Shown: positions 47,333-59,183 of the stretch, piece after piece
How the letters are laid out: each line of letters starts with the position of its first letter
How positions within the stretch are numbered: position 1 is the stretch's first letter
Assembly: GCA_025174535.1 (NCBI GenBank)
Contig: JALBUN010000045.1
Span: 62,001-126,000, forward strand
Direction of reading: 5' to 3'
DNA from: Cantharellus purpuraceus
Lineage: Eukaryota > Basidiomycota > Agaricomycetes > Cantharellales > Hydnaceae
DNA: 64,000 nt
Translations under genes and position numbers: made by a program
Notes under the pieces: generated by a model
The model's database searches: none
The model's input: only the letters and a program-made list of their open reading frames with translations
What the model was told of the DNA's origin: nothing

Positions 47333-48049
47333 CTGTATAATCCACCTCCTTGCATAATCCTCTTCGATCAAATGGAGGTGTGATGCGTGAAGTGGAGCTA
47401 TACATTGACTGCAGTCTCTCAAGGAACAAGATAAGAGTGGGTATGTACAAAAGATAGTGAAATGGCACTATAATGTCCTGAATACTTTCTCACAGTTGCG
47501 GCTCATCTCAGTGGACGGAATGTCTGTCTCGGCCTTCCTATAGGATGGCAACCGTGGCGGCCACATTGATAATTATCACATCTATACAATCTTTCCAGAC
47601 AGTCAGCATTGTACACCAGTGAAAATGTCCTGGGTCCAATGTCGAAATCACGCATGGCGTTGCTAAGAGACTTTGAAGCTTTATACGAATGACATCATAT
47701 AAGCATTGAATCACGCTAGGAGATAGATCCGAGGCCACAATTTGCACGACTGATGTTTGTGAAACCACTGAGTTTCAGACTGAAATGGCTGAAACTCAGC
47801 CAAGTTCCAGAGATCGAAGACTAGAATATCCAATGGCGTGGTGATCATACATGATGGTTTATAGGCAGTTCAGATCTACCTTATGCTCCCTGTAAGAATG
47901 TGAAAAGAAATACATCTGACCCTTGTTGATTACAACCATGTGGCGATCTTTTTCTGCTTGCAGTAAGACGTATGCTGGCACACGATTGACCAATATCCCT
48001 TCTTGACGTATAGAAATGGACGTCATCTCACGAAAAAAAAAAATTTGGG
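47333..48049. other. Intergenic, convergent 3' flanks
   Basis: This spacer lies between the SNARE gene and the end of the WW/membrane gene. Only short frames are present. Confidence 0.4.
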
Positions 48050-50094
48050 TCAGCTCCCATCTGCTCCTTCCATTTTGTCCATCTCTATGTCGACTCCCCG
48101 ATCCGCCCGATCAGCTCGTCGACCGCGAATTGTCCTCCAGATCCTGAACACGACAGACGCGCTATCTGATGTCCTCCACAGTCCGTACAGGAACATGCAG
48201 AAGATGATGATGATGACCACCGAGGCCACCAGCGACAGATATCTCAACGATACTCGCTTGAAAACTTGGATTGAAGTGTACAACATTGCCGCAGAGAAGG
48301 TGACCATTGACCATATTAGGAACACGGTTGGCAAGGTGAGGAGCACGCTCGTCAATGATATACTCGTTTTATATCTCTTTAGGTGGTGAAGATAGTAGTT
48401 CTAAAAGACACGATATAAGAGAAGTAGAAGACGCTTCTCATGTTATGTGACACTCACCCCTTGGACGTAGTGGGTCAGATGCTTCTGATGTTTCGATATC
48501 AAATACAAGCTACCGATGAGGTTAGCCACGGAGAGGATCGTTGAGACGAAAATGAGAGTTTTGAGTGTTTTCGTGGGGAGCTGGTTGTACAGAGAATTAA
48601 ACTGCATTGAAAGTGTATAGCGTCAGTGGACTCACAGATTGAGAAACGCTGAGTAAGGTCATGTTGGCTCTAAGGTTTAAATCAGTCGGGGCTGACTGGC
48701 AGCAGGATTGAATTGCTCACAGAATGAATACTGAGCCCTGTGTAGAAATATAGTCACATAGATGAATATATGAAGAATAGCCTGAACGACGTACAAGGAG
48801 CTTGATGTCTTCCGTATCGCCATAGAGTAAGCCAACGTCAGCCAACTGAAACATTTCTCCGTGACCAACATACCACTCCATTCCTGCAATGTTCCGTGCA
48901 CGAATTCCACAAATCGTCTAAATTGTACTCCATCAATGGTGAGAGTGCGGCGCATTCTTTCCCGATAGATCTTGTGAGATCCGAAGCACAGGACGAGTAC
49001 GCAAACATCCCACAGGTGTCGTTTCCAGCTAGGGTCTGGTATCCGTTGCTGTATGGTGGTGCCTGCGTTGGCTTCCCCGTAATGATAATGCAATCGGCCA
49101 ATTGCAATTGTGCCCATATTAAGAGCCGCGGACCACCTACGGACGGTTATTGGATCAGAACGACGTGATGTTTCGCTGGCGCTGGCCTCTAGAACTTTGC
49201 TGGTCTCTAGAATGTGGTGTTGTCAGTGACGAAAGGTGGCTGACCGGTGATATGAAGCACCGTTTTTCAGGGTTTTATACAAAGAGATCTTCGTGAGGCA
49301 CTGGTCAAGTGTGTACCGGGATGTGGTGCTCTTGGCCCCCAAGACTAGCTCTATACGTAACTCAGACAGTGATACTCAAAATGAATGCTCAACACACCTG
49401 TAGCTTCATATACCAATGCGGCTAGCATGATCTCCTCAGCGCCCTGAGGAAGAGGATGAATGGGAATTCCTATAAGAGAATCCCAAAAAGGATCCTCATT
49501 CAAGATGAAATCTAGTATGAATTCAGATGTTATTCATGGTGGCGACCGTCACCTCTCACGTTTGCCATCCCAAGGCAAGGCCATAGATATGCAGCGGTCA
49601 TAATCCACAATGCCACGATACTGAGCCAGAGACAAGTTAATCAAGTAGTCGTCCAGCGTGGCCAGGTAATCTTTTAGGTCCGTGACACACTTTTCGTACT
49701 CCACCATCAATCTCCTCAGCTTGGACGGGCTCGTGACATTGTCCCACGCCACCAATTTCAACGATTCATTATAGAAATGTACCCGGCCATACGGGTCGGT
49801 ATGATATTCCCAGCCGTTAGGAACGGGCTGGTCCGACAACTTGGTTGGGGGGTCCCAGTCGCGAGGACCTCTGTTCGATGCTCCACCAGCTGTTGGATGG
49901 GCCAAACAGAGGTCAGACCCTCCCCATTCCCAGACGAAATGGTCTCCATACCTTTCTTCTTTCGCCGCGAACGGGTCGATGGGAAGAGTGTAAGCTTCCA
50001 AGTGGCAGACACAGGCCAGAAGCATGTGATTATAAGCCTCATGTTCTACTGCGTTGATATCGAGGAGAATGTGGACCGTGTAGGTTGCAGACAT
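48050..50094 (-). CDS. WW-domain multipass membrane protein
   Basis: A multi-exon gene on the minus strand. The first exon (50094 to about 49552) carries a WW-like module: LSDQPVPNGWEYHTDPYGRV, HFYNESLKLVAWDN. A helical part follows (LRRLMVEYEKCVTDLKDYLA). Further exons give EFILDFILNEDPFWDSLIGI and PIHPLPQGAEEIMLAALVYE, then RRFVEFVHGTLQEWSGMLV. The membrane part includes LTLAYSMAIRKTSSSLYV, KTLIFVSTILSVANLIGSLY, LLTLPTVFLIWSMVTFSAAM and YLSLVASVVIIIIFCMFLYG, ending in a charged tail (DKMEGADGS). WW plus C-terminal helices is a combination I associate with a large agaricomycete family of unknown role. The second WW-domain Trp is followed by Asp and not Pro (AWDN), so ligand binding is uncertain. 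Inner exon limits are approximate. Confidence 0.65.
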
Positions 50095-52037
50095 TCCGCC
50101 TTTTATCGGATGGAGACGCCGGTGCGATTGTAGTATTGTGCGATTGAAAACAACAAGGCGACGTCGGCTAGCAACGTCAAGTTGGCAACAGATTGTTCTT
50201 GAGCTGCAACCGCTTGAACCATGCTCTGAAAATAATAGATGAGATACTCGATTGCCTTGTCCTAAGTCTAACAGTTATCAACTTGAAGAGCAGGATGCTC
50301 TCGGAGCCGACCACCCCCTCGAGTCTGTCGGAGTTTATCCGCGTGTTGTGTTGGCACTCTCCTCTGTCTTTCCCTCTCTATGGTACCAAGCTTCAAATCT
50401 CGTTCTTCCTGGATCACCACGTCATTACCTTGAATTGTTTTGACCCTGTCTAATTCAGATGCTTTCGATGCACTGTATTCAACGGCATCTAAGATTCACC
50501 AAGTATACACACTTCTCGATCAGTCTGCATGCTTTAGTCACGAGGATTCAATTAGGGAGGCGATGTATTGAAGGAATCATGAGTAAACTATTGGCTGCGA
50601 GTTAGACAAACTCTTGCGTTCTCATATAATGTCCAAGTGCCCCTTTGAGAATGTATCTTGGCTGGTATGCCGTCTATATTTACGTCGTGCCGGATATTAA
50701 TACGGATCGTCCTCAGCGTGACGTGTTCCTACTTTCGAACAGCTGATTCATCGAGTCTTGTTACTGAATACGCATTTCCAAGATTCACGCCGAAGAGCGA
50801 GAAATCGTCGCCCGGACAGTGGTGTGAGGCGATCGTTTTCCAAGGGGACTTCTCCTAGGTAAGCACGCGCCGGGTAGGTCGTGTCGCCATTTATTGTGCG
50901 AAGCCCGCTCCTCTGTTCCTTGCTTCGCGTCGTTCATTTGACCGTACTCCTACGCCGGATGGACAAAAGCTCCGCCTAATCTTCACCGGAAGGAACATCC
51001 ATGCAAAGCAGTAGTGTGACTATTTAAGTAATGAAATCGGAAATGACGAGAGCATGTGAATAACCGATGTCATTTCAAGGCCCCCTTGCTCACATTATGC
51101 GCGTATCTACTTGGATCAGTCGGATTTCTGGGAAAGGTGTCGCAGTTGTCGGATTCTGCGGTGTTCTGTTCCGCTCCGAGTGTTTCACACACCGCCTGAT
51201 GCAAAACCCGCTTACCGCGTCACGGTGAGCCCATATGTCGTTTTGAAATCCCTTGGCTATAGTGTCTGTATATTTAGCTGGTGTCGTACCGTGTGAGAAT
51301 GCATGCCGAAAGAAAGGCAAAGAGGGTCAGGCCAAGCCGGGACTTCTCTTCCGCCTCGTTGTCTCAATGACAGCGTCTCGAACAGCATCATCAATTGATG
51401 TGTCCGCTGATACCATCTTGAGAGTAGCCCAGGAACTCTAGTATACCAAACGCGTAGGGGGAAAAGACCGTGGCTTTATGATAGTGTCCCGAAGCATTAA
51501 AACGTGACGATGCCTGCGAGAGTGATGGCAGGGTCAGCCTTATTTGAGACAGGCAGGCTAGGGTCGTCAGAGAGTGGAGAGAGCACACCTGCCACGGTAT
51601 GAGCTTGCAGAATAATACGTTTAAGGTGCACACACCTGCGCAAAGCCGTGACTGAAGGGTGACAGTGACACCTGATGTCAGCCCATATACCGCCAATGAA
51701 ATTTCTGCTGTTTGCCCAAGCACGGCGGCTGCTGTCCCTGATGGAAAAGGCTCTGGTTTTGGGCGTTGGGGTGCGCCGATGGCTAGTCGAGCGATCTTGA
51801 CATGTTGCGCGGCCCTTGTCTCCCCTCCAATTCCATCTCATATGTCAACGTATCACCCACTCGGGCGTGCCGCTTACCTTTCTCTTCCCCGGTCCCGATC
51901 GACACCCCCCTCGCCTCTTCTGACGTTCTATGCTCATTTTTCTGTTTTAATTTATGCGTGGACGTATATAAACTAAAGCACCGCGTCAAAAAGTGTCGTT
52001 CAAAGCCCCATCGCCCCCGCTCTTTTGCTACGAAACC
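50095..52037. other. No supported gene
   Basis: Upstream flank of two divergently transcribed genes. Frames here have no recognisable motif. A TATA-like run (CGTATATAAAC, about 51963) precedes the ANL gene by about 75 bp. Confidence 0.4.
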
Positions 52038-54296
52038 ATGCCCGCTACCTTTGTGCATTTCGAGACGCTCCGCGCTCGCGTCGCATCTCACCCCGACACC
52101 CCCGTCTTCAAGCTCCCCAGCCCCGACGCACCGGGGCGCGAATGGGTGAATGTCTCGTATAGACAGTTCCAGGCGGACATTGAGCGCATGGCCAAGTACT
52201 GGCGTGCAAAGCTCTCCTCTCAAGGCCTTGCTCCGCGCTCGGTCGTCGGCATATGGTAGTGCCCCCCCCCCGTTCCGGTCCCCACGTCCCCGCTCACTCG
52301 TTTATATATTATGCAGGCTGCGCGGATTCACCTACACCGACGTCGTCACCATCTTCGCCATCAGCCGTGCCGGCTTTATCCCGCAAATGTTCGGCTTTGA
52401 GCTCCCCAACACGCGCATCGTCTTTGAGCTCCTCGCAAAGTACGCCGGCAAGGCCATCATCCACGCCGCCGACAAAACCGCCCTGCTCCGCGAGTCGGGC
52501 ACCACGCTCCCTTGTTACGTCGCCACAGACTACACCGCCATCACGGACGCCGATATTGCCGCCTTTCCCCTCCCTGATCTTCCAGCCGCCGGCCCAGAGG
52601 ACTTCACCTTTATTTACCATAGTAGCGGCTCGGTTTCCGGCATGCCGAAAGTGGTTCCCAAAACGAACAAGTGGCTGTCGACGATCCAGCACAAGTCGGC
52701 CGGGGCATTTTGCATCGGCGACTACCCAGGCCAGGATATCTACGTGTGGACGTGCGTAGCCATGTGTCCCGTGCTAGTCCTCCGCTGACGGTCTTCTCGC
52801 AGTGAATCGTTTTCCCATTCCATGGAGATCTGCCGCAAGTCCCGCCCTTGTCTTCTGACGCTGACGCTGAACCATTAATTGTCCGCAGTCCTCCAGCTCA
52901 TCTTCCACCGTGCCGGATGTCTGGTCCAGCCTACCAAGATCGACTTTGACTCGAAGGAGCTGGCGGCCATGATTCGCTCCGCAGGCGTCAACCGCATCAT
53001 TCAGTTCACGGGAGTGCTGCGCAAGCACCTCGAAGATGCGCGCGCCGGTGTCGTCGAGCCGGGTCTTCTTGACCTGCTCAAGGAGGCGCGACAGGTGACG
53101 TACGCGGGCATGCCGCTTGCCACCGAGCTTGAGGACTGGGCTGTTGCGCAGGGTATTCCCGTGACGGTACACACGCATTTGATCCCCATGCTGTTTTTCT
53201 TTGGATGCTCATTTTGCGTTTAGAACAACTTTGGCTGCACCGAATGTGGTGCGTGTGTTTTGGTCTCTGATGGCTTTGTCTGACGGTGTGTGCGCACAGG
53301 CCAGCTGCTAACGTCTGTCGTTGGAGACCGTCGTCTGCAGATGCTTCCCAATATCTCGTACAAATTTGTTCCGGTCGGACCCACCTCGATTGATGGCACC
53401 GACTATGCCCGTCTCCTCGAGCTGTGGATCCTTCCCGACTCTCCCGATCTTCCCGTTGCAGACCTCCGCACCGCAGATGGCGGCTGGCGAAGCGGAGACT
53501 TGTTTGAAGAGCCTGAGCCTGGGAAGTATCTGTTCCGGGGGCGCGACGACGATTGGATCAAGAGCCAGTGGTGCGAGCGTTTGGATACAAAGTGATGCTT
53601 GCCTGTGTGTGTGTGTCTGCGTGAGTGATGCTGATGGACGCTGGGGCGTTGTGTGCGTTTTATAGGGCGATTGAGGACAATGTGTATACGACGTGCAGGG
53701 ATATCGTGGCCAACTGCGTCGTTGTGGGCAACGGGCGGCCTTTCCCCGCGCTCTTTGTGGAGCCCCGTAACGCCACTACGACACCCGCCGCGGAAGCCGA
53801 GCTGAAGCGCCAGATCATTGAACGCACGAGCGATTTCCATTCGTTGCGGTAGGTGTGTTTCCCTGTTTGGCGGGCGGGATGTTGATTGGGCGTGGGACAG
53901 GTATATTCATGAACGTATCCAGGACGCGCGGATGATCAAGGTGGTTCCGGCGAAAGCGCTTCCGCGTACCGCTGCCAAGGGCAACATCAGGTTCCGCCAC
54001 TTGCCGCTTTGTCATCGGACCTTCTTCACTGATGATGCTGCTTGAACCACCACAGACGCCGCGCGGTGGAGCACGACTTTGCTGGCGATCTGGAGGCGAT
54101 GTATGCTTCGTTCCCGCAGGAAGAGGTGTTTGATGGTGTTTTGCACTCTGTGACGTCGCCGTCGGAGCAGCAGCAGCAACAGCAGAAGCATCTGCAGCCA
54201 TCGAGTGCTAGCAGCAAGGAGGCCGAGTTAAGCAGTAGTAGTAACAGGCGCGGTCACGCTGGGCAGACGCTTGTGGGGGTGGCTGCTGCTGCGTGA
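52038..54296 (+). CDS. Stand-alone adenylate-forming enzyme (ANL superfamily)
   Basis: Activates a carboxylic acid as acyl-AMP. Exon 1 (52038-52255) starts MPATFVHFETLRARVASHPD. Exon 2 (52317-52751) has the phosphate-binding loop FTFIYHSSGSVSGMPKVVPK. Later exons give NRIIQFTGVLRKHLE and VTYAGMPLATELEDWAV. A 25-nt exon (53224-53248) holds NNFGCTECG, the A5 motif. Then come RSGDLFEEPEPGKYLFRGRD with DDWIK, and the C-terminal lysine region PRTAAKGNIRRRAV. A Gln/Ser-rich tail ends at 54296. Core motifs are intact. I see no carrier-protein or reductase domain, so it differs from the A-T-R reductases of fungi and from NRPS modules. An acyl-CoA synthetase-like role is possible. Substrate unknown. 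An MFS transporter follows on the same strand. Confidence 0.85.
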
Positions 54297-55181
54297 GGGG
54301 CAGAGGGGCTAGGTCGGTGGTGAGGCTTCTTGGACGTTGAAAACGCTAGATTGTCGAGAAGACATGAAATGAATGAGTTTGAAACCTCGTGACAAGTGCG
54401 TTGTGAGTGCCTGACTGGACTGGGCGCTTGACTGGGTTTGTACTTGGGACACAATGCTCGCTGCTGATGGTGCGAGTGGGCCCCCAGGTGTCCCCATCTA
54501 GATCGGACCGCGTTAGACTTTTGACCGTCTCTTTTGGGTGTGCTTTTGCAAGGCTCATCAGATCCGGCTCTATACCCCCGGGATGACAGTGGGGCACAGC
54601 CGTGTGTCTCCGGCGTGTTTGTTATACGAGGGCGATGGGTGGTGGTCTCCAGGGGCAAGAGGTGGCTGTCGCTGATGGAAAGGTGTCAAGAGAGTCTCCT
54701 ACGTCGCGGAAGACAATGTGCATTAAAATATTTAGGGATGCAATGTACGTACCCGACTCATTTACGCCGGTATATATATCACATGCGTGGAGACCGTGGA
54801 GATGCGGGATGGGCCGCGGGCGGGTCGCTTGTGTGTCGGAAGTTGAAATTAATAGGGCAGCACGATGTGCGACGAGCAGACCGTGTCGGTCGGTTGGGCG
54901 GTGCTGGAATTGTGTGAGGAGCGTTTGCTTGTCGCCGGTGTTGATGGTGTTGAGAAATTGGGTGCTTCGTTTCGGGTCTGGCTTTACAAACTGGGTGGTT
55001 GACCTGCCGTTTTGTGAATAGCGCCATGGATGCAAAAGCCCCTCAATCTAGCCGAGTCCTTCCTTTACATGTTGAACGCGCCATTTTACTCACAACGCAT
55101 TCTGCCACCCCCCCCTGTCCAAGACTCTCATCTCGTCCCCAGCGACGTCAATTAGAATAGCAGCTCATTACCACCGGTGAC
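54297..55181. other. Spacer between ANL gene and transporter
   Basis: No gene recognised. It may contain a first, short exon of the transporter: an ATG at 55024-55026 opens a frame of 44 codons in the right phase but ends in a TAG, so an intron would be required. Confidence 0.4.
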
Positions 55182-57601
55182 GTGGTCCGCGCGAGTCAGT
55201 GTGCGGCCTGTCCCCCTCATCGCTTGCCAGTCCTGTATCCCCCGCCCCCTCCCCACCAGCCCCACCATGGGCGCGGCCGCGACTTTTGGCTCGTCTTCGT
55301 CGCGGTATGCTCCTCCACATTCCTCGAAGCACTCGACTTTGTACGCCCCCGTGTCCCCTCTCTCTCTCCCACCGCTCATACTCTCCCTTTCAGACGACCG
55401 TGTCGACGGCGCTGCCCACCATGGTCAACGAGCTCAAAGGCGCCGACAAATTCACCTGGATCGGCGCTGCCTATACCCTCTCCTCCACGGCCTTTCAGCC
55501 CCTGAGTGGGGCCCTCGCAGATGTGTTTGGGCGCAGGCCGTGCATGTTGGGCTCTCTCTGTCTCTTTGCTCTCGGGAGCGCCGTCTGTGGCGCCGCCAGG
55601 GACATGCCCATGCTCATCGCCGGTCGTGGTGAGTCTTGTATTTATGTTTAGCCAGATATCGGTTTTTGATGTATATTTGAACAGCCGTACAAGGTATCGG
55701 CGCTGCAGGCATCGGCTCCCTCACTGACATCATCGTGGCCGACCTTGTCCCGCTCAAGGATCGCGGCACCTTCATGGGCATACTCGCCGCCGTCTGGGCT
55801 GTGGCATCAGCCATCGGACCCACGATTGGTAGGTACATGTTACCATCGCCTAGAGTGAGACGTTGACCCTCGACAACAGGGGGCGTGTTTGCGGAGAAAC
55901 TCTCATGGCGCTGGCTATTTTGTAAGTCTGTTAATAAGTTGCACCCTTCCCTGGTACAGTCACCCACGCTTGCACCGTCACTGTCTAGATATCAACCTCC
56001 CACTCACCGCATTTTCTCTTGTTATGGTTTTCTTATTCCTCAAACTCAAGACACCCAACGATCATATTCTCGACAAACTCTCGCGCGTAGACTGGTTGTA
56101 CGTTGTGCTCTCATCCCCGTCTACCGTACTGCCGACTTATCTCTCCCCCCCCCCCTAGCGGAAATCTCATTGTCATCGCAGGAGCTACTGCCACAGTTCT
56201 TGCACTCACATGGGGCGGAGTCACCTACGCCTGGTCCTCCTCCCAAGTCCTCATCCCATTAATCACGGGCCTTTTCGCCATTGGGTTCTTTTTCTATTAC
56301 GAGATGCGCTGGGCACGTGAGCCCTCAGTGCCTCTGGAGTTATTAGCCAATTCCACCAGTTTGAGCGGGTGAGTTGATGGTGGATTGTCTCACCGCGGGG
56401 CTTTTAATGACGGGGGTGGGTTAGGTACCTGGGGACGTTTTTCCACGGCATTTTATCGACGGCTATCGTCTGTGGGTGTCTTATTGTGTCTAGTAGCAGG
56501 ATGATGGGATGACCGGTTGTGTGTAGATTATCTCCCCGTCTATTTTCAGGCCGTCAAAGGCCACGCCCCCATCAAATCCGGGATCGACATGCTCGAACTC
56601 TCACTGACCATTGCTCCCGTTGCGTACGTCATCCACCCGCCCTCCGCCCTTTCGTGCCCCCTGCTCACGCCACGTTACCCTCTAGCATCATCACCGGCGT
56701 CAGCGTCGCCATTTTCAACCGCTACCGCCTGCAAAACTACACGGGCTGGGTGCTCTCGATCGCGGGGTTCATCCTGCTGTCGTTTGTGGGCGAGGACACG
56801 CACGGGGTGACGCTGGCAGGCTTGCAGCTGGCGGCGGCGGTGGGCGTGGGCGTGCTGTATGCGGCGGTGACGTTTCCGATTATGGCGCCGTTGGGGGTGG
56901 GGGAGAATGCGCATGCGTTGGCGTTTTTTATGTTTGTGAGGACGTTTTCGTATGTGAGTGGTGTTTGGGTGTTTTGGGCGGTATGGCGTGATGTGCTGAT
57001 GGCATGTGTGTTGGGGGGCGCGTGTTTTTTTTTTTTTTGGCAGACGTTTGGTATTGCGATTGGGAGTACGGTGATGCAGAACGAGCTGAAGCGGCGATTG
57101 CCGGTGTTGTTTGCGGAGCGGTTTCCGCCGCACTGGGACTTGGCGTATGCGGCGATTGCGATGATTCCGACGTTGGCGGGGGGGGAGCGGCGGGAGGTGA
57201 CGCGGGCGTTTGCGGAGGCGTTGCAGGTGGTGTGGCGGGTGTTGGTGGGGGTGGCGATGGGGGGGCTGGTGTCGTGTTTGGGGATGAGGGAGGTGGCGAT
57301 GTCGGAGGAGGTGGATGGGCGGTTTGCGTTGGATGTGGAGGGGGTGGAGGGGAAGGGGGTGGGGGGGGCGAGGGGGGGGGAGGGGGGGAGGGGTGTGGGG
57401 ACGGGTGTGGGGACGGGTGTGGGTATGGGGAGGGGGATGGAGAGGGAGGTTGAGGAGGGGGGTGTGGATGTGGAGATGGTGGTGGGGAAGATGGTGGTGG
57501 TGAAGGTGGATCTGGATAGGAAGCGGGAGGGGAAGAAGCGGGGGCTGGTTGAGAGGGAGGGGGAGGAGGAGGAGGAGGAGGTGTGGGGTGTGGCGATGTG
57601 A
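55182..57601 (+). CDS. MFS transporter, DHA2-like (drug:H+ antiporter type)
   Basis: Plasma- or vacuolar-membrane exporter of the major facilitator superfamily. Exons give RDFWLVFVAVCSSTFLEALD, TVSTALPTMVNELKGADKFT, WIGAAYTLSSTAFQPLSGAL, the signature loop ADVFGRRPCMLG, then QGIGAAGIGSLTDIIVADLV, GPTIGGVFAEKLSWRWLF, YINLPLTAFSLVMVFLFLKL, LVPLKDRGTFMGILAAVWAV, YLPVYFQAVKGHAPIKSGID, IITGVSVAIFNRYRLQNYTG and TFGIAIGSTVMQNEL. This order matches 14-helix DHA2 proteins. The true start is unresolved: no ATG lies in this frame before the first motif, so a 5' exon is needed. The C-terminal 110 residues are a low-complexity Gly/Val/Glu tail. From about 56780 the coding strand turns extremely G-rich. 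Confidence 0.85.
57350..57440 (+). other. G-run cluster with G-quadruplex potential
   Basis: Within 90 bp of the transporter's last exon there are many runs of three to nine G on the coding strand, separated by one to five bases (GGGGTGTGGGGACGGG-like units). This fits the G3+N1-7 rule many times over. Structure formation is inference. Confidence 0.6.
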
Positions 57602-58672
57602 GAGGATGTGTGTGGGCAGGCCCGTTTTGAAGCGTGACATGCGTGCGCGCGTGAGTAGGGATTAAAGCTTGTTGTGCCTGGCTTAATTGTGTATTTAAAG
57701 TATTGTGTATATGATGCGGAGGGTTGGATGGGTGGTGGTAAAAGTTTGACTCTACCACTAGACTCTAGAAAAAAAAAAACACACACACCGTCGTGAATTT
57801 CAAGTGCCTGTACGCGCCTGTACGCAAGTAGCGTAGCTTTGGTGCTCTAGAACTGAAAGTAAAAATGCCATCGCCGCGAACGGGGCTCCTGTGGGCGCGC
57901 GTGTACTGAAATCTAGTATAAAATCCTAATAGAGCCAACCGGACTGAAAGCGCCCATTAGGAGCGTTTTTTTCATGAATGATATTTAGGGCTTTTATTGG
58001 AGTTTTTTTTAGGAAGTAATAAAGAGTCGCTTTTTATACGGAAGAAGAATATATATATACATCAGTTATTACTAGAGGCTTGAATTCTGTAAGAGTGCCA
58101 GGCGCACGCGTGCGGTGTCAGAAAAAGACCTATCAAGCATGAGTGTACAATGCCAGAGACGGGATGTCACACGTGGGGGAGGGTTGAAAAGCGCAAGTGA
58201 TTGAAGCGCTGAGAGATGGCTGAGAAATAGTGTCAATGAAGATTACACTGTATAGGAAGAGAAGAGACTTTTGATCAGTGCCTTATGCACGGACACTGAT
58301 AAGAAGTCACCGCGTTTTGATGAGGAGCGAATGATTATGACTGGCAGGGAGCGGCTGGTGTATTCTTATGTAAAAATAAATAAATAAATACACATAACCC
58401 TGGTTTCGAGTATGTAATCTATTCAGAACCCCTGTTACATCCTGTAACACCAAGTCCAAACTCCAGACCTCCATCTCTTTCATTTCCATCCCCATCAACT
58501 CCACCTCCATCAACTCCACCTCCATCAACCCCAAACTCCATTATTGTTCTCTCTATAAGTAGTCTCTTCTTATGGGTTACAACAAACCTCCTTCTTTATT
58601 ATTGTTTAGTTTCAGTTCAGACTTGGGTCCAAACTCTGAACTCCTTTCTGTGTTGTACTCCATATCCGTCTT
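57602..58672. other. Intergenic, with minisatellite and a microsatellite
   Basis: No gene. A 15-bp unit (CATCAACTCCACCTC) is repeated about 2.5 times at 58491-58530, and an AATA run lies near 58376-58390. From about 58550 to the LTR start the sequence (CTATAAGTAGTCTC, TTATTATTG) resembles the end of another retroelement, but I cannot assign it. Confidence 0.4.
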
Positions 58673-59100
58673 TGTAAGTACCCAAGGTACTTATAACATA
58701 TAAGTACAATTAATATATGCAGTATTCCCTTAAGAAATGCTGTCCTCTTGGTAGATATATACACCCATAGGGTGTATATGTATAGTTATTATGTAAGCCA
58801 GTGGACCCAGTACACATGTGGGTCCACATATAGTAGACAGAACTTAGACACTACCACTCTTGTACAACACATTGCCCAACCAATACACTTGGTTGAGTTC
58901 TGTGCAACAGTGTGAACTAAGACACACATTAACACTTTTTTGAACTTCCAAAGGAAGAATCAATTGATTCTTCCTCATTATTGAAGTTTTCTAGTCAATA
59001 CTAGAAAACTGGCTGTTGCTGGTGTACAGACGTATACCAACCCCCCCCCCCAGTCACTCATATAAGTGAGCAACTTGTAGACTAACTTGGTTAGCCTACA
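58673..59100 (+). repeat. Hairpin-rich LTR-like repeat, right copy
   Basis: This 428-bp copy is the inverted counterpart of 744-1167. It starts TGTAAGTACCC and ends TTAGCCTACA, followed by AAGATAG as in the left copy. Most stems are kept (for example ATATACACCC/GGGTGTATAT at 58757-58766 with 58770-58779), and one pair has changed on both arms. The internal region is missing: after seven bases an R1 fragment begins. It is therefore a solo or truncated LTR. Confidence 0.65.
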
Positions 59101-59107
59101 AAGATAG

Positions 59108-59183
59108 TGTTATGCACTAGGTCCGATTGGGGTTGGAGATTGGGTCAGAGTCAGAGTGGGAATCAGGGTGCATTGTGGGGGGT
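59108..59183 (+). mobile_element. Truncated R1 start
   Basis: TGTTATGCACTAGG and about 60 further bases match the first part of R1, then a second, longer copy begins at 59184. It is either a local duplication or the remains of an earlier insertion at the same place. Confidence 0.6.

Noticed and set aside
48003..48389. Plus-strand frame starting MTYRNGRHLTKKKN
   Set aside because: The minus strand gives membrane helices that continue the WW-domain gene. The plus frame has a lysine run from a poly-A tract and no motif.
56675..57786. Very long minus-strand His/Pro-rich frames opposite the transporter
   Set aside because: An extreme G-rich sense strand makes stop-free antisense frames. The plus strand carries clear MFS motifs.
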